A stretch of 64,000 bases of DNA, taken from contig CAUUJG010000001.1 in assembly GCA_963545485.1 (NCBI GenBank), forward strand, positions 62,001 through 126,000, read 5' to 3'. This document shows, piece by piece, positions 44,985-54,376 of the stretch. Each line of letters opens with the position of its first letter. The stretch's first letter is position 1. This DNA is from CAUTUX01 sp963545485. Lineage in GTDB: Bacteria; Bacillota; Clostridia; Christensenellales; CAG-917. Position numbers and translations under genes: made by a program. A model generated the notes under the pieces. It was not told the DNA's origin and did no database searches. It saw only the letters and a program-made list of their open reading frames with translations.

Positions 44985-47763
44985 TGTGTATACTATTGAT
45001 TTCGATCCAGACAGACCAAAAGCAGATGAAAAAGGTAAGGGATTAATTCAGTCAGATTATCATCCAAGAGAGTACAATGCAGGCAAGATAATTGAATATT
45101 CTTTAGAGTATGACAGCAAGGCGAATAGAATGTGGCAAGTGTTTGATCTAGGGAATCGGCTAGATAAGCATTTGGTTGCAGTCGGTGCTCCGACTGGATT
45201 TATGGAAGTTGTCGGGATGTCAGGTAAGATATCTTCACTGATCACAATTGACTATAAAACGATGTTGAGAGTTCCACCTGAATACAAACCTTTAGAGGGG
45301 GATTCATATGTTTTTAAGAAAGAAGGACATTTCTATCCTGGTTATGAAAGTGATTTGGCGAGCAATGGATATGCTTATGAAAAACAAAAAGAAATCGGAA
45401 CAACGACAGAGTTCCCTAACTTTTTCTATAGCGCCAAAAATCCGACAGATAAAGACGGAAGGATTAAGAGTTTTAGGATGACCACTAGGGGTAGTGATAT
45501 TCCTTTGAAGAATACAAAGTACAGTTTGCAAACAGTAACTGAAAGATATGAAATATTTGATTACGACGTAGCCAATGAATGTTTAATTGGAGATATGATG
45601 ACGATACAAAAATTTAACACTAATGGTTGGCGTAATCAACATAGGTATATGCCTAACGGAAAAATGCTACCATTTGGTACTGAGATAAATATAAAAGATT
45701 TATTTGACGAGAAGGTTAGCGATTCAGATGTTGAGTACACGGTTAAAGCATATAAATATTCATCGGCAACTCAATCATTTTCAGAACCAGTAGAGTTGTC
45801 GGGAAATTATTTTACATTCAATCAAGACATTAATTTGAACTTTGAGTTTAGACAAAATGGTTTTACAAAGACGGCACAAGTTCAATTGAGAGAATATATA
45901 GAACCAGAGTTTAACTTGAATGCAAGAGCAGAGGATAACTTTGATGAATCGAAAACATATTTTGCAGGGGAAAAATATAATTTGCCAAAAGGCACAATCG
46001 CAAAATGGGGTGCCAACCAAATCCGATATTTGAATGACTGGTATGATGATAAAGAAAATAAAAAAATGCAAAATATCATGTATATGGTGAGATACCAAAA
46101 GAGAAACGGAATAATGCATTTAATCTCATCTGATTTGAAACAGACTGAGGATTTTGTAATTGAACAAGGAGTAAAGCAGGAGACTTGGATTTATTATATT
46201 CATAATATATTTGGGGAAGTGAGAAGATTTGAAGTTACATTGAAAACAGAAGAAAATCCAAAGTATACAATAACAAATAGTGCTGGAGACAAACTTGCAG
46301 AGAAAATTTCTAGAAAGGATAAAGATGGAAATTTATTTCCTGAGAAAACAATGTTAGTTGCAAGCATGGACACAGAAGTAGAATTTAAAAGTTATGGAAA
46401 TGATACATTCAAATATAATGTTGTTGATAAGACAGGAACATTTGAAATATATAAGTATTATTTAATAACATCAGAAACAAATGAAGAAGAGTATGTAACT
46501 GGAAGATCGGCACCTGCGGTGTACGACGAGATATATGAAAAGGTAAAGGCAAGAGGCGGGGTAGTCAATGTTGAATATATGTCGGGCAAGGAGAGTTTTA
46601 ATATACAATTCGTAGTACACGGAATGTTTGGTGACAAGAAGGAGTTAAAACCGATAGAGCATACAACATTATTTACAGGGCATAAATATATGTTTGCCGA
46701 AAAGTATATTAAAGATAAAGACGGGAATATTCTTGCTAGAAATTCTTTAGAAGTTCACTATACGGTCGACGGCAAGGCCTTGTATAATTCGGGGCAATAT
46801 TTTGATGTAGAAGAAATAGGGGAAGGACATAAATACATAACATTTAAAGAACCGGGCAAGTATAGATTCTATTACAAGTATTATGCGAATAATATGTTTT
46901 TTATAAAGTCAATAGAAGTTGAAGTTAAAAGTAATGGTGGAAATGTAGAAGTAAAATATGTAACTGATTTTGAACATCCATTCAAAGATGGAAGTATAGA
47001 AAAGACATTTACACACAATTTGAAGAATGAATTTTCATTTTTAGAGGAAAAATACTTTGATGATAAGGGAGACTATTTGTTAGGGTATACATACAAAACA
47101 ACTGAGTATAAAAAATCGCCAGGTTATCCGTATAAAATAAGAAGCTATATAAAAGAATTTAATTCGGATAAAATTGAGATAAAAGTAATTTGGGATAAAG
47201 GTTCGGTAGTAACATTAAATCTTGATAAGGCGAAGACTGGATTTGATAATGTTGTTGCAGATAAGGTGTATAAGCAAAGTAGTAAAGATAAAAAATATTA
47301 TTTTGACAACAAAATGATAAATGTAGAAGAAATTATCAAGAAAAAAGCCGATGATATAAATAAGAAGTATATACTTGTTGGAATTAAAAGTAGTATTTTT
47401 GAAGGTGGGTATATTAGTATAGAAAATTACAATAAAGGAATATCATGGAGAACAGCATCAAATTCAATAGAGTTTGAACTTGTATACAAAAGGAAGCTTA
47501 AACTTAGTTACGAGATGGATAGTACATATACGAACAGTTTTTTCAAGTATCATGACATAGTCGAGGATGAGGTGTTGGGGGAGAAGAACTATAAAATACC
47601 GCAATTAAAAGGCGAGTATCAAGATACACATAAATTTGTCGGATGGTATTTGAAAGGCGATATAAGTAAAACAATAATAGATTTTAAAACATTTATCGCA
47701 AGATTGTCACAAGCGAATGCCAATGGAGTTATAACAGTTGTAGCAAAATTCGAAACAAAATAA
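44938..47763 (+). CDS. Lipoprotein B, C-terminal part (module copy 2)
   Basis: 941 residues colinear with residues about 360-1309 of the copy 1 protein (TTFANFY..YTIDF at the start, HKFVGWYLKGDISKTIIDF at the end). There is no signal peptide, and homology begins only after the first few residues. It is the continuation of the frame at 43929, displaced by one base. The rest of the frame is free of lesions over 2.8 kb, so decay, if real, is recent. Confidence 0.76.
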   Translation: MRIFTIGGTTFANFYSVYTIDFDPDRPKADEKGKGLIQSDYHPREYNAGKIIEYSLEYDSKANRMWQVFDLGNRLDKHLVAVGAPTGFMEVVGMSGKISSLITIDYKTMLRVPPEYKPLEGDSYVFKKEGHFYPGYESDLASNGYAYEKQKEIGTTTEFPNFFYSAKNPTDKDGRIKSFRMTTRGSDIPLKNTKYSLQTVTERYEIFDYDVANECLIGDMMTIQKFNTNGWRNQHRYMPNGKMLPFGTEINIKDLFDEKVSDSDVEYTVKAYKYSSATQSFSEPVELSGNYFTFNQDINLNFEFRQNGFTKTAQVQLREYIEPEFNLNARAEDNFDESKTYFAGEKYNLPKGTIAKWGANQIRYLNDWYDDKENKKMQNIMYMVRYQKRNGIMHLISSDLKQTEDFVIEQGVKQETWIYYIHNIFGEVRRFEVTLKTEENPKYTITNSAGDKLAEKISRKDKDGNLFPEKTMLVASMDTEVEFKSYGNDTFKYNVVDKTGTFEIYKYYLITSETNEEEYVTGRSAPAVYDEIYEKVKARGGVVNVEYMSGKESFNIQFVVHGMFGDKKELKPIEHTTLFTGHKYMFAEKYIKDKDGNILARNSLEVHYTVDGKALYNSGQYFDVEEIGEGHKYITFKEPGKYRFYYKYYANNMFFIKSIEVEVKSNGGNVEVKYVTDFEHPFKDGSIEKTFTHNLKNEFSFLEEKYFDDKGDYLLGYTYKTTEYKKSPGYPYKIRSYIKEFNSDKIEIKVIWDKGSVVTLNLDKAKTGFDNVVADKVYKQSSKDKKYYFDNKMINVEEIIKKKADDINKKYILVGIKSSIFEGGYISIENYNKGISWRTASNSIEFELVYKRKLKLSYEMDSTYTNSFFKYHDIVEDEVLGEKNYKIPQLKGEYQDTHKFVGWYLKGDISKTIIDFKTFIARLSQANANGVITVVAKFETK

Positions 47764-47808
47764 CCCACATTAATGAATTGCAAATCTAGCGGATTATAAT
47801 CTTTATTA

Positions 47809-48051
47809 TTGATAAAGTTAGATTTTAGCAATTTTCATAGGCATTTTGATATCACACCTGTACTTAGGTGGAATATGGATAATATATTTATTAGGACCGA
47901 CCCTGCAAGAAATATTAAAGCAGATAAGAAAAAGTCCACAGAAAAGATTGACGGGTCTATTGCAATGATTATGGCACTTGATAGGGCGATTAGGTGTGGG
48001 AATCAAAACACAGAGAGTGTATATGACAGCAGAGGTATTTTGTTTATGTGA
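47809..48051 (+). pseudogene. Remnant of a phage terminase large subunit (C-terminal end)
   Basis: From about 47851 the frame reads TPVLRWNMDNIFIRTDPA, then DKKKSTEKIDGSIAMIMALD and SVYDSRGILFM. That is the characteristic C-terminus of phage terminase large subunits (nuclease end). Nothing of the upstream ATPase domain remains, so only about 70 residues survive. It indicates an old prophage or phage-like element at this place, next to the Fic gene. The first 14 codons are probably unrelated sequence. Confidence 0.75.
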
Positions 48052-48057
48052 AGTTTA

Positions 48058-48166
48058 TCATTCCGTTATAGCAGATGATATTATTCCATATATAAGGTAT
48101 CGTTCCACAAAACAGTATTATTCCGATAAATGATATATGTTATTCCCATTTTGCCGATATTATTCC
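48058..48166 (+). repeat. Six TTATTCC-like repeats at 18-23 bp spacing upstream of fic
   Basis: Cores are at 48058 (TCATTCC), 48081 (TTATTCC), 48100 (TCGTTCC), 48118 (TTATTCC), 48140 (TTATTCC) and 48160 (TTATTCC). Three of them are followed by GATA or CATT. The mean spacing is about two helical turns. The array runs up to the -10 box TATAAT (48177-48182) of the fic promoter, so bound protein would block or shape transcription of fic. Confidence 0.75.
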
Positions 48167-48176
48167 GATAAGATGG

Positions 48177-48182
48177 TATAAT
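48177..48182 (+). promoter_or_regulatory. -10 box of the fic promoter
   Basis: TATAAT, 23 bp before the ATG at 48206. No clear -35 lies at the usual distance; the last repeat of the array occupies that position. Confidence 0.55.
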
Positions 48183-48205
48183 ATGAAAGAATGGAGAGAT
48201 GATTT

Positions 48206-49099
48206 ATGTACATTACAGTGAAACAAGCAGCTGAAAAATGGGGAATATCTGACAGAAGAGTAAGAATTTTATGTTCAGAAGGAAAGATTCCCGGTGCATA
48301 TCAAGAAGGAAGAGGTTGGAAAATACCTTATGATGCGACAAAGCCGACTGATGGAAGATATAATATTAAGGAATCACTCATTCCAATTATAGAAGACAAA
48401 CTAGAAATTCTTAAAAGAAGAAAACCTTTAACAGAAGGAGAGCTGGAAAGATTAAATGATGAATTTCTAACAGAATATATCTATAATTCAAATGCAATCG
48501 AAGGCAATACCTTAACTTTGCGAGAGACAGATATGGTTCTTAGAGGTCTTGCTATTGACCAGAAATCATTGAAGGAGCATTTGGAGGTCATTGGACATAA
48601 AGAAGCCTTTGACTATGTTAGGCAACTTGTTAGTGAAAATGCCCCAATATCTGAAAAAGTAATAAAGGATATTCACTATCTGGTCTTGGCTGATAAGAAA
48701 GAAGATAAAGGCATATATAGAAGAGTTCCGGTTAGGATTATGGGGGCAGCACATGAACTTGTACAGCCATATTTGATTATTCCCAAAATGGAAGAATTAC
48801 TGGAACAATATAAAAACAGCAATGAAGATATTGTGACTAAGCTTGCCCGTTTTCATATTGAATTTGAAGATATACATCCTTTTATTGATGAAAACGGAAG
48901 AACTGGAAGATTACTGGTTAACTTGGAACTAATGAAAGCGGGTTATCCGCCGATAGATATAAAGTTTAATGATCGCCTGAAATATTATGAAGCTTTTGAT
49001 GAATATCATGTAAAACATAATATATCGGCAATGGCAGATATGTTTGCAAGATATTTAAATCAGAGGCTAGATTCATATTTGTCTATTTTGGATAGGTGA
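48206..49099 (+). CDS. Fic family protein (AMPylase-type) with N-terminal helix-turn-helix
   Basis: 297 residues. Residues 1 to about 50 form an excisionase/MerR-like helix-turn-helix (KQAAEKWGISDRRVRILCSE...GRGWKIP). The Fic core motif HPFIDENGRTGR starts at His224 and has all catalytic residues. An inhibitory helix motif S95-N-A-I-E99-G-N lies N-terminal to the core, so it is a class II, self-inhibited Fic protein that needs no separate antitoxin. It probably transfers AMP (or another phosphate-containing group) to a protein target. The DNA-binding domain and the repeat array directly upstream suggest autoregulation, which is inference. It stands alone, after a phage remnant. GGAGAG precedes the ATG. 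Confidence 0.9.
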   Translation: MYITVKQAAEKWGISDRRVRILCSEGKIPGAYQEGRGWKIPYDATKPTDGRYNIKESLIPIIEDKLEILKRRKPLTEGELERLNDEFLTEYIYNSNAIEGNTLTLRETDMVLRGLAIDQKSLKEHLEVIGHKEAFDYVRQLVSENAPISEKVIKDIHYLVLADKKEDKGIYRRVPVRIMGAAHELVQPYLIIPKMEELLEQYKNSNEDIVTKLARFHIEFEDIHPFIDENGRTGRLLVNLELMKAGYPPIDIKFNDRLKYYEAFDEYHVKHNISAMADMFARYLNQRLDSYLSILDR

Positions 49100-49239
49100 A
49101 AATTAAAAAGGGTTAGATAAATGATAATTTGTAGAGAGTTACATGGATTTTGATTTTGAACACTGTTTGATAGTTGAAAACAAAGATTTGCAGTGATTTG
49201 TTAGACTCTTTAGCAAGGTGTTGAAATAATTTAAAATTT

Positions 49240-51909
49240 TTACAGTTTAGATATTAATTTTTGTTTAGCTTTATTTTCTTGAATCTTCTTTTTAATAATG
49301 TCGAGAAAACTTCCATTGTTGTATTTCTTATAGAGCTTATGTAATCCGAATGAGAGTAGTGAGAATACAAGTCCAGAAATAATTACGACAATAAGAATTG
49401 CACCAACCATAGGGCTTTTTACATTTGCATTTTCTATTCCGAGCCATGATTGTAAAGTTTGTCCTTTTTCAATGCTTCCAAAGTTTACAAAATAAGCACC
49501 TATAAAGGCTACAAATAATAAGAAGAACATGACCGTATTGGTATTGTTGAAAGGCATTGAAACCTTAAACAAGTACACAAATGATATCAACATAGTCGTG
49601 ATAACATACATGCCTTGTATTTGATGAGCATCTAAAGTTATAAATTTCGGTAAAATGAACTTGCTAGATATAATAACTCCAGCAATTCCGAGCATAACAG
49701 CTAGTGTGCCGGGCAAAGCATCAGATAGAACTTTGGGTAAAAACCGTCCTGTGACCCTATTATGGTTAGGTTCTAACGCTAAAACAAAAGATGGAATACC
49801 TATTGTAAGCCCAGCAATGAATGTCAGGTGCTTAGGCTCAAAAGGAAGTTCAAAGTTAACAAGCATCATAAATAGTATTGCAATGCATAGAGAGTAGAAT
49901 GTTTTAACAAGATATAGAGATGCTGATCTTTCAAGGTTATTAATTGAACGGCGACCTTCAGCGACAACTTTAGGGATTGATGCAAAATTTGAATCCATTA
50001 AAATTAATGAGCTTACATTTTTAGCTGCATCCGAACCCGAAGCAACAGTGATTGAACAGTCAGATTCTTTTAGTGCCAAAACATCATTAACCCCGTCACC
50101 AGTCATTGCAACTGTGTGTCCATTGGCTTTTAAAGCTTTAACAAGAAGTAATTTTTGATCTGGAAGGACTCTTCCGAAAACAGTATATTTTTCAGCAGCA
50201 TCATATATTTCTTCTTCGGAAGATAATGTGGACATATCTATTATATTTTCACAGTCAGTTAATCCAGCTCTTAACGCTACAGCTCTGACAGTATCTGGAT
50301 TGTCACCGGATATTATTTTCACATCAACACCTTCTTGTTTAAAGAATTTTAGTGTGTCAGGGGCTTCTTTACGTATTTTGTCGGTTAAAAATATAAAGCC
50401 CTCAAATTTAATTGAATTTGGTAATTTTTCCTTGGTGACTTTTTGTTCTGTAGAAGCAAAAGCAAGTACACGAAAGCCTTGTTGTGACATCTCAATGATT
50501 TTATTTCTCATCTGGTTAGTAGGTTCTTTAAATACAAATTCGGGAGCCCCAAGAATATAAAAGGTTTTATCAAATTTAGCAGCACTCCATTTTCTTTGAG
50601 ACGAGAAAGCAATAACTTCGGAAGCATCTTCATTTGACTGTACATTCATTAAGTAATCTTTAATTGCATTTGCGGTTGTATTGTCATCTTTAACTGCAGC
50701 TATGAAGTTCTTTAATAGCTTTTTAAATTTGTCAGTATCTCCAGAATGAGAGTACAGCGAATGAACATCCATAGAACCTTCTGTGATAGTACCTGTTTTA
50801 TCAAGACAAATGACATCAACACGAGCTAATGTCTCAATGCAGTATAAATTTTGAGCTAATGTTTTATGTTTTGATAGTCTAATAACACTGATAGCAAATA
50901 CGGCTGTGGTAAGAGCTATTAATCCGGATGGGATCATTCCTAACAAAGTGCCAATAGTGCTTTTTCCGATTTTAGTTAGTTCAAAAATTCTCTGATTTCC
51001 TTTTAATTTAAATCCGCCGTTTGAAGCGAAAAATTTTGTGCAGAAAAGAGCAATACCGACTGGAATAATAATGATTGCCATGATTTTAATAATAAGCATT
51101 ATAGATTTTAATATTTCTGAATTATGCTTTTTTAGATATTTAGCACCTGCACTAATTTTCATTGCGAAACTGTCCAGACCAACTTTTTCAACTTTTGTTG
51201 CGGCTCTTCCGGATACTACATAGCTTCCGCTTATGATTTTATCTCCCGGCATTTTTAGTATGGCATCTGGTTCACCTGTGATTAGAGACTCATTAACTTC
51301 TATTTGCCCTGATATAACCACACTATCAGCACATATTTGATGCCCTGTTTTAAGAAGAATTAAATCGTCAACGACAATTTCGCTTACTTGGATATCTTTT
51401 TGTATACCGTCCCTGACAACTTTAACTTTTGGAGCTGACAATATAGAGAGTTTATCAATTGTTTTTTTTGCTTTTAATTCCTGAGCGATTCCGACAGCTG
51501 TATTTATTATAAGGAGTAAAACAAATCCGAAATTTGCAGCTGCATTTACATTTTTGTATAGAGGATTGTTAGGAAATTCTCTTTGAAGAGCTCTTGTAAC
51601 TGCAGAATTTTGAATAGATAAAGGAATTAAAAATATTAATAGTAAAATGAGAACTAAATTAAAAAATGTAAATATATTAGTAGCAAATATCTGGGCGACC
51701 GATTTCGTTTTAACTTGATGGTTGCCATTTACACGACCATCTGCTATTCGTTCATCTACTTCTTTACTATTTAGTCCGTTATAAGTTGATTCTTTAAGTA
51801 TGTCTTCTGTTGAGGGGAGTTTCTGATCGGTTTCATTTTTGAGCGAAAGAAACTTACTATCGTCATCACGACGATAGCCAAACTTCAAAAGACTCTTACT
51901 AATTTTCAC
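49240..51909 (-). CDS. Cation-translocating P-type ATPase
   Basis: An 889-residue membrane pump of the COG0474 (P2/P3-like) group. It has the phosphorylation site CLDKTGTIT, the hinge TGDGVNDVLALKES, and EGRRSINNLERSASLYLVKT, a segment typical of the CtpE/YoaB-like branch thought to move Ca2+ or related divalent cations. There is no N-terminal metal-binding domain, which speaks against a Cu/Cd/Zn pump. The start is a GTG whose first base overlaps the HU stop (TAGTG), so it is translated with hup. The substrate is assigned only from the family. Confidence 0.9.
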   Translation of the reverse strand: MKISKSLLKFGYRRDDDSKFLSLKNETDQKLPSTEDILKESTYNGLNSKEVDERIADGRVNGNHQVKTKSVAQIFATNIFTFFNLVLILLLIFLIPLSIQNSAVTRALQREFPNNPLYKNVNAAANFGFVLLLIINTAVGIAQELKAKKTIDKLSILSAPKVKVVRDGIQKDIQVSEIVVDDLILLKTGHQICADSVVISGQIEVNESLITGEPDAILKMPGDKIISGSYVVSGRAATKVEKVGLDSFAMKISAGAKYLKKHNSEILKSIMLIIKIMAIIIIPVGIALFCTKFFASNGGFKLKGNQRIFELTKIGKSTIGTLLGMIPSGLIALTTAVFAISVIRLSKHKTLAQNLYCIETLARVDVICLDKTGTITEGSMDVHSLYSHSGDTDKFKKLLKNFIAAVKDDNTTANAIKDYLMNVQSNEDASEVIAFSSQRKWSAAKFDKTFYILGAPEFVFKEPTNQMRNKIIEMSQQGFRVLAFASTEQKVTKEKLPNSIKFEGFIFLTDKIRKEAPDTLKFFKQEGVDVKIISGDNPDTVRAVALRAGLTDCENIIDMSTLSSEEEIYDAAEKYTVFGRVLPDQKLLLVKALKANGHTVAMTGDGVNDVLALKESDCSITVASGSDAAKNVSSLILMDSNFASIPKVVAEGRRSINNLERSASLYLVKTFYSLCIAILFMMLVNFELPFEPKHLTFIAGLTIGIPSFVLALEPNHNRVTGRFLPKVLSDALPGTLAVMLGIAGVIISSKFILPKFITLDAHQIQGMYVITTMLISFVYLFKVSMPFNNTNTVMFFLLFVAFIGAYFVNFGSIEKGQTLQSWLGIENANVKSPMVGAILIVVIISGLVFSLLSFGLHKLYKKYNNGSFLDIIKKKIQENKAKQKLISKL

Positions 51910-52181
51910 TATGCGCTAAATCTATCCTTAAATGCTTTTGCAAATTTTAAATTAGGATTTTTGCAAGCTGCGATTTTGATAGGTTCTTTTGTTTTAGGAT
52001 TGATTCCGTCTCTTTCAGGACGTTCCTTTAATTCAAAAGTACCGAAACCAGCAATTGCGACTTTGTCCTTTGTGATTGATTCTGCAATTACATCAAAAAA
52101 TGTATCAAGAGTTTTTGTTACTTCTGATACAGACTGTTCAGTTTTTTCAATAATAGCTGTGATTAATTCTTTTTTATTCAT
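51909..52181 (-). CDS. hup: HU-family DNA-binding protein
   Basis: 90 residues, the standard HU length. N-terminal MNKKELITAIIEKT is followed by a dimerisation core and AGFGTFELKERPERDGINP in the beta arm. The arm has unusual residues (AACKNPNLKF) where most HU proteins read IPATKVPAFK-like sequence, including a cysteine. It binds and bends DNA as a nucleoid protein. GAGGAGG precedes the ATG. It is the first gene of an operon with the P-type ATPase. Confidence 0.94.
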   Translation of the reverse strand: MNKKELITAIIEKTEQSVSEVTKTLDTFFDVIAESITKDKVAIAGFGTFELKERPERDGINPKTKEPIKIAACKNPNLKFAKAFKDRFSA

Positions 52182-52381
52182 GCTATTCCTCCTCGTTACA
52201 TAAAAAAATATAACAAAAATCGACTTTCAATACAATAAAAAAAATTACACTAATGGATTATTGAAAATTGTAAAAACACAGCATATTGTGGTTTAAAGAA
52301 ACAAAAAACCACTAAATATTGTGTTTTGTTATCATAAAAAATAATTTTTTAAAGATTTTTGTATGGTAATGGTGTTTTTGT

Positions 52382-52410
52382 TTGTCATATGATAGGCATT
52401 TGTTTATAAT
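52382..52410 (+). promoter_or_regulatory. Promoter of the aldolase-like gene
   Basis: TTGTCA (52382-52387), a 17-bp spacer and TATAAT (52405-52410). An AGGAGG ribosome binding site follows before the ATG at 52463. The divergent hup promoter must lie in the same 280-bp gap but is less clear. Confidence 0.7.
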
Positions 52411-52462
52411 TTGCTTGTAATTTTCTTTTTGGAAGTTATATCGAAAGTATAGGAGGAATTCA

Positions 52463-53713
52463 ATGTACTTTGATGGATTGGCAGATCTCAAAGCTTATGC
52501 AAAAGAGTTTGGAGAGCGTCAGTTTATAACCAAGGGATTCCTATGCTGTAGAACAGATGATGACGATATAATTATCACCAAACCAAATATCAATTTATTA
52601 AAAGTAAAAGATTCAGATTTTGATGAAATTTCTTCTGACACACTTGAAGCAGTTGATTTGTCATATAGAGCAGCAGCGGTTGTATTAGCAGTTGCACTAA
52701 AAAGAAAGGAAAAATATTGTTTTGCAGCAATTGTTGATTCTCCAGCGATACTTGAGTATTCAAAGAAAGGGAAATCATTAAGTGCATTAAATGATTCATT
52801 CACACAGTTGTGTGGAATTAAAGCCGGATGTACACGTAGTAATGTAGGATCCGAGATAGTTGCTAGGCTACATGCTTTTAGTGATGTGTGCATTATGAAT
52901 AATGCTGGTGCATTGATAACAGGTAGAACGATTGAAGAATTGTATAAAATAGCAGAAGCACTTGATATTGCATGTAATGCTGCATTGACACTTGAGAAAA
53001 ATAATTTAACAAAATTAGCAAAATATAGAATATCTGGTCTTGAATATCTTGGGCATAAGATTGCAGTGTCAGCAGCAGTATCAAAGGAAAGAGAAAGAAG
53101 AATTGCCGAAAGAAACGGGAAATCTATTATTGAAAGAGAAAGTGCAATACAGACAGCAGAAGAAGAAAAGATCGCAAAGAATATGAAGAAGTTGTTAAAT
53201 GATTTGTATTCTGAAAAATTAATCTTAAGAAATATAGATAGTGTTGCAAATAGGATGAGTGATGGAAGAATTCTTCTTACAGCACATGATACCGACAATA
53301 AGGATGCTACAATCGAAGATTTTACAATTGTAGATTTGGAAAATAAAACAACAAAAGCTAGAAAGAGAACAACATCATATAAGAGACTTCATTTGGCAAC
53401 ATTTATAAATGATACAGATATTTCAACAACGATATATGCACATCCATATTATTCAATAATACTTGGGAATGAGTTCAATACTGTTGAAGTTCCGGATAAA
53501 TATCGAGAGATATTGGGTGATAAGATAGATGTTATAAAGGAAAGCAAGTTGAATTCTAACAAAATGATAAAGGATGTAGTGTATGCATTAGGGTCGGGGA
53601 AGATATGTATACTTAAGCATCGTGGGATATTCGTGAAGGCAAAGGACAACGAAGAGGGCCTGAAAATAGTGCAAACTATGGAAAAGATGGCCGAGGAGCA
53701 TTATAAAGAATAA
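52463..53713 (+). CDS. Class II aldolase/adducin-like protein with two tandem domains
   Basis: 416 residues. The second half (about 245-416) has class II aldolase/adducin features: RMSDGRILLTAHD, TTIYAHPYYSIIL and ILKHRGIFVKAKDNEEGL. The first half (about 5-200) looks like a divergent copy of the same fold (NNAGALITGRTIEELYKIAEALD aligns with the end segment). The usual HTH metal-binding pair reads YAHP here, so a normal sugar-phosphate aldolase activity is doubtful. The protein is soluble. A terminator follows directly, so it is expressed separately from xpt. Function is not assigned. Confidence 0.65.
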   Translation: MYFDGLADLKAYAKEFGERQFITKGFLCCRTDDDDIIITKPNINLLKVKDSDFDEISSDTLEAVDLSYRAAAVVLAVALKRKEKYCFAAIVDSPAILEYSKKGKSLSALNDSFTQLCGIKAGCTRSNVGSEIVARLHAFSDVCIMNNAGALITGRTIEELYKIAEALDIACNAALTLEKNNLTKLAKYRISGLEYLGHKIAVSAAVSKERERRIAERNGKSIIERESAIQTAEEEKIAKNMKKLLNDLYSEKLILRNIDSVANRMSDGRILLTAHDTDNKDATIEDFTIVDLENKTTKARKRTTSYKRLHLATFINDTDISTTIYAHPYYSIILGNEFNTVEVPDKYREILGDKIDVIKESKLNSNKMIKDVVYALGSGKICILKHRGIFVKAKDNEEGLKIVQTMEKMAEEHYKE

Positions 53714-53715
53714 TG

Positions 53716-53741
53716 AAAGGGGACTGTGTAAGCCCCCTTTT
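53716..53741 (+). terminator. Rho-independent terminator after the aldolase-like gene
   Basis: AAAGGGG (53716-53722) pairs with CCCCTTT (53734-53740) around an 11-nt loop and ends in a short T run, 2 bp after the stop codon. Confidence 0.75.
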
Positions 53742-53780
53742 AAATTAAAAACAAGGTAAATTAGATTAACTTGGAGAAAA

Positions 53781-54353
53781 ATGAAAAAACTAGAAGAAAG
53801 AATATTGAAAGATGCTGAAGTTTATGAAGGAGGAGTTTTAAAAGTGGATAGCTTCTTAAATCATCAAATTGACTGTCTCTTTATAGAAGAACTTGGCAAA
53901 GAAATATACGATAGGTTTAAAAATGAAATTATCACAAAGATTCTTACTGTTGAGAGTTCTGGAATAGCTGTTGCGATGGCGGCAGCTCACTATTTCAAAG
54001 TTCCTGTTCTATTTGCAAAAAAAACGAAGGCATCAACATTATCAGATGCGACATATTTTGCCAAAATACATTCATTTACAAGGCAACAAGATAAAGAAAT
54101 ATTCGTAGAAAAAAGATATTTAAACGGATTAGATAACATATTAATAGTTGACGATTTTCTTGCACATGGAGAGGCATTGAGGGGATTGATTTCTATTGTG
54201 AAGCAGTCAGGAGCGATAATTAAAGGGATAGCAGTTGCTATTGAAAAAGCATTTCAGCATGGTGGAGATGAATTAAGGAAAGAGGGATACGACATATTCT
54301 CTTTAGCCATTATTGAAAGTATGAAAGAAAAAGAAATAATATTTCGAAAATAA
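53781..54353 (+). CDS. xpt: Xanthine phosphoribosyltransferase
   Basis: 190 residues, the standard Xpt length. It converts xanthine and PRPP to XMP for purine salvage. Xpt-type features are KLEERILKDAEVYEGGVLKVDSF-like N-terminal sequence, GIAVAMAAA and the PRPP-binding ILIVDDFLAHGEA. It is cytoplasmic. It is first in line with a BMP-type nucleoside ABC importer 23 bp downstream, so uptake and salvage are co-expressed. I see no purine riboswitch in the 40 bp between the upstream terminator and the start. Confidence 0.94.
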   Translation: MKKLEERILKDAEVYEGGVLKVDSFLNHQIDCLFIEELGKEIYDRFKNEIITKILTVESSGIAVAMAAAHYFKVPVLFAKKTKASTLSDATYFAKIHSFTRQQDKEIFVEKRYLNGLDNILIVDDFLAHGEALRGLISIVKQSGAIIKGIAVAIEKAFQHGGDELRKEGYDIFSLAIIESMKEKEIIFRK

Positions 54354-54376
54354 ATAAATTTGGAGGAAAAAAAGGT

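Noticed and set aside
53742..53780. Purine riboswitch before xpt
   Set aside because: Only about 40 bp separate the upstream terminator from the xpt start, too short for the aptamer, and no matching core was seen.
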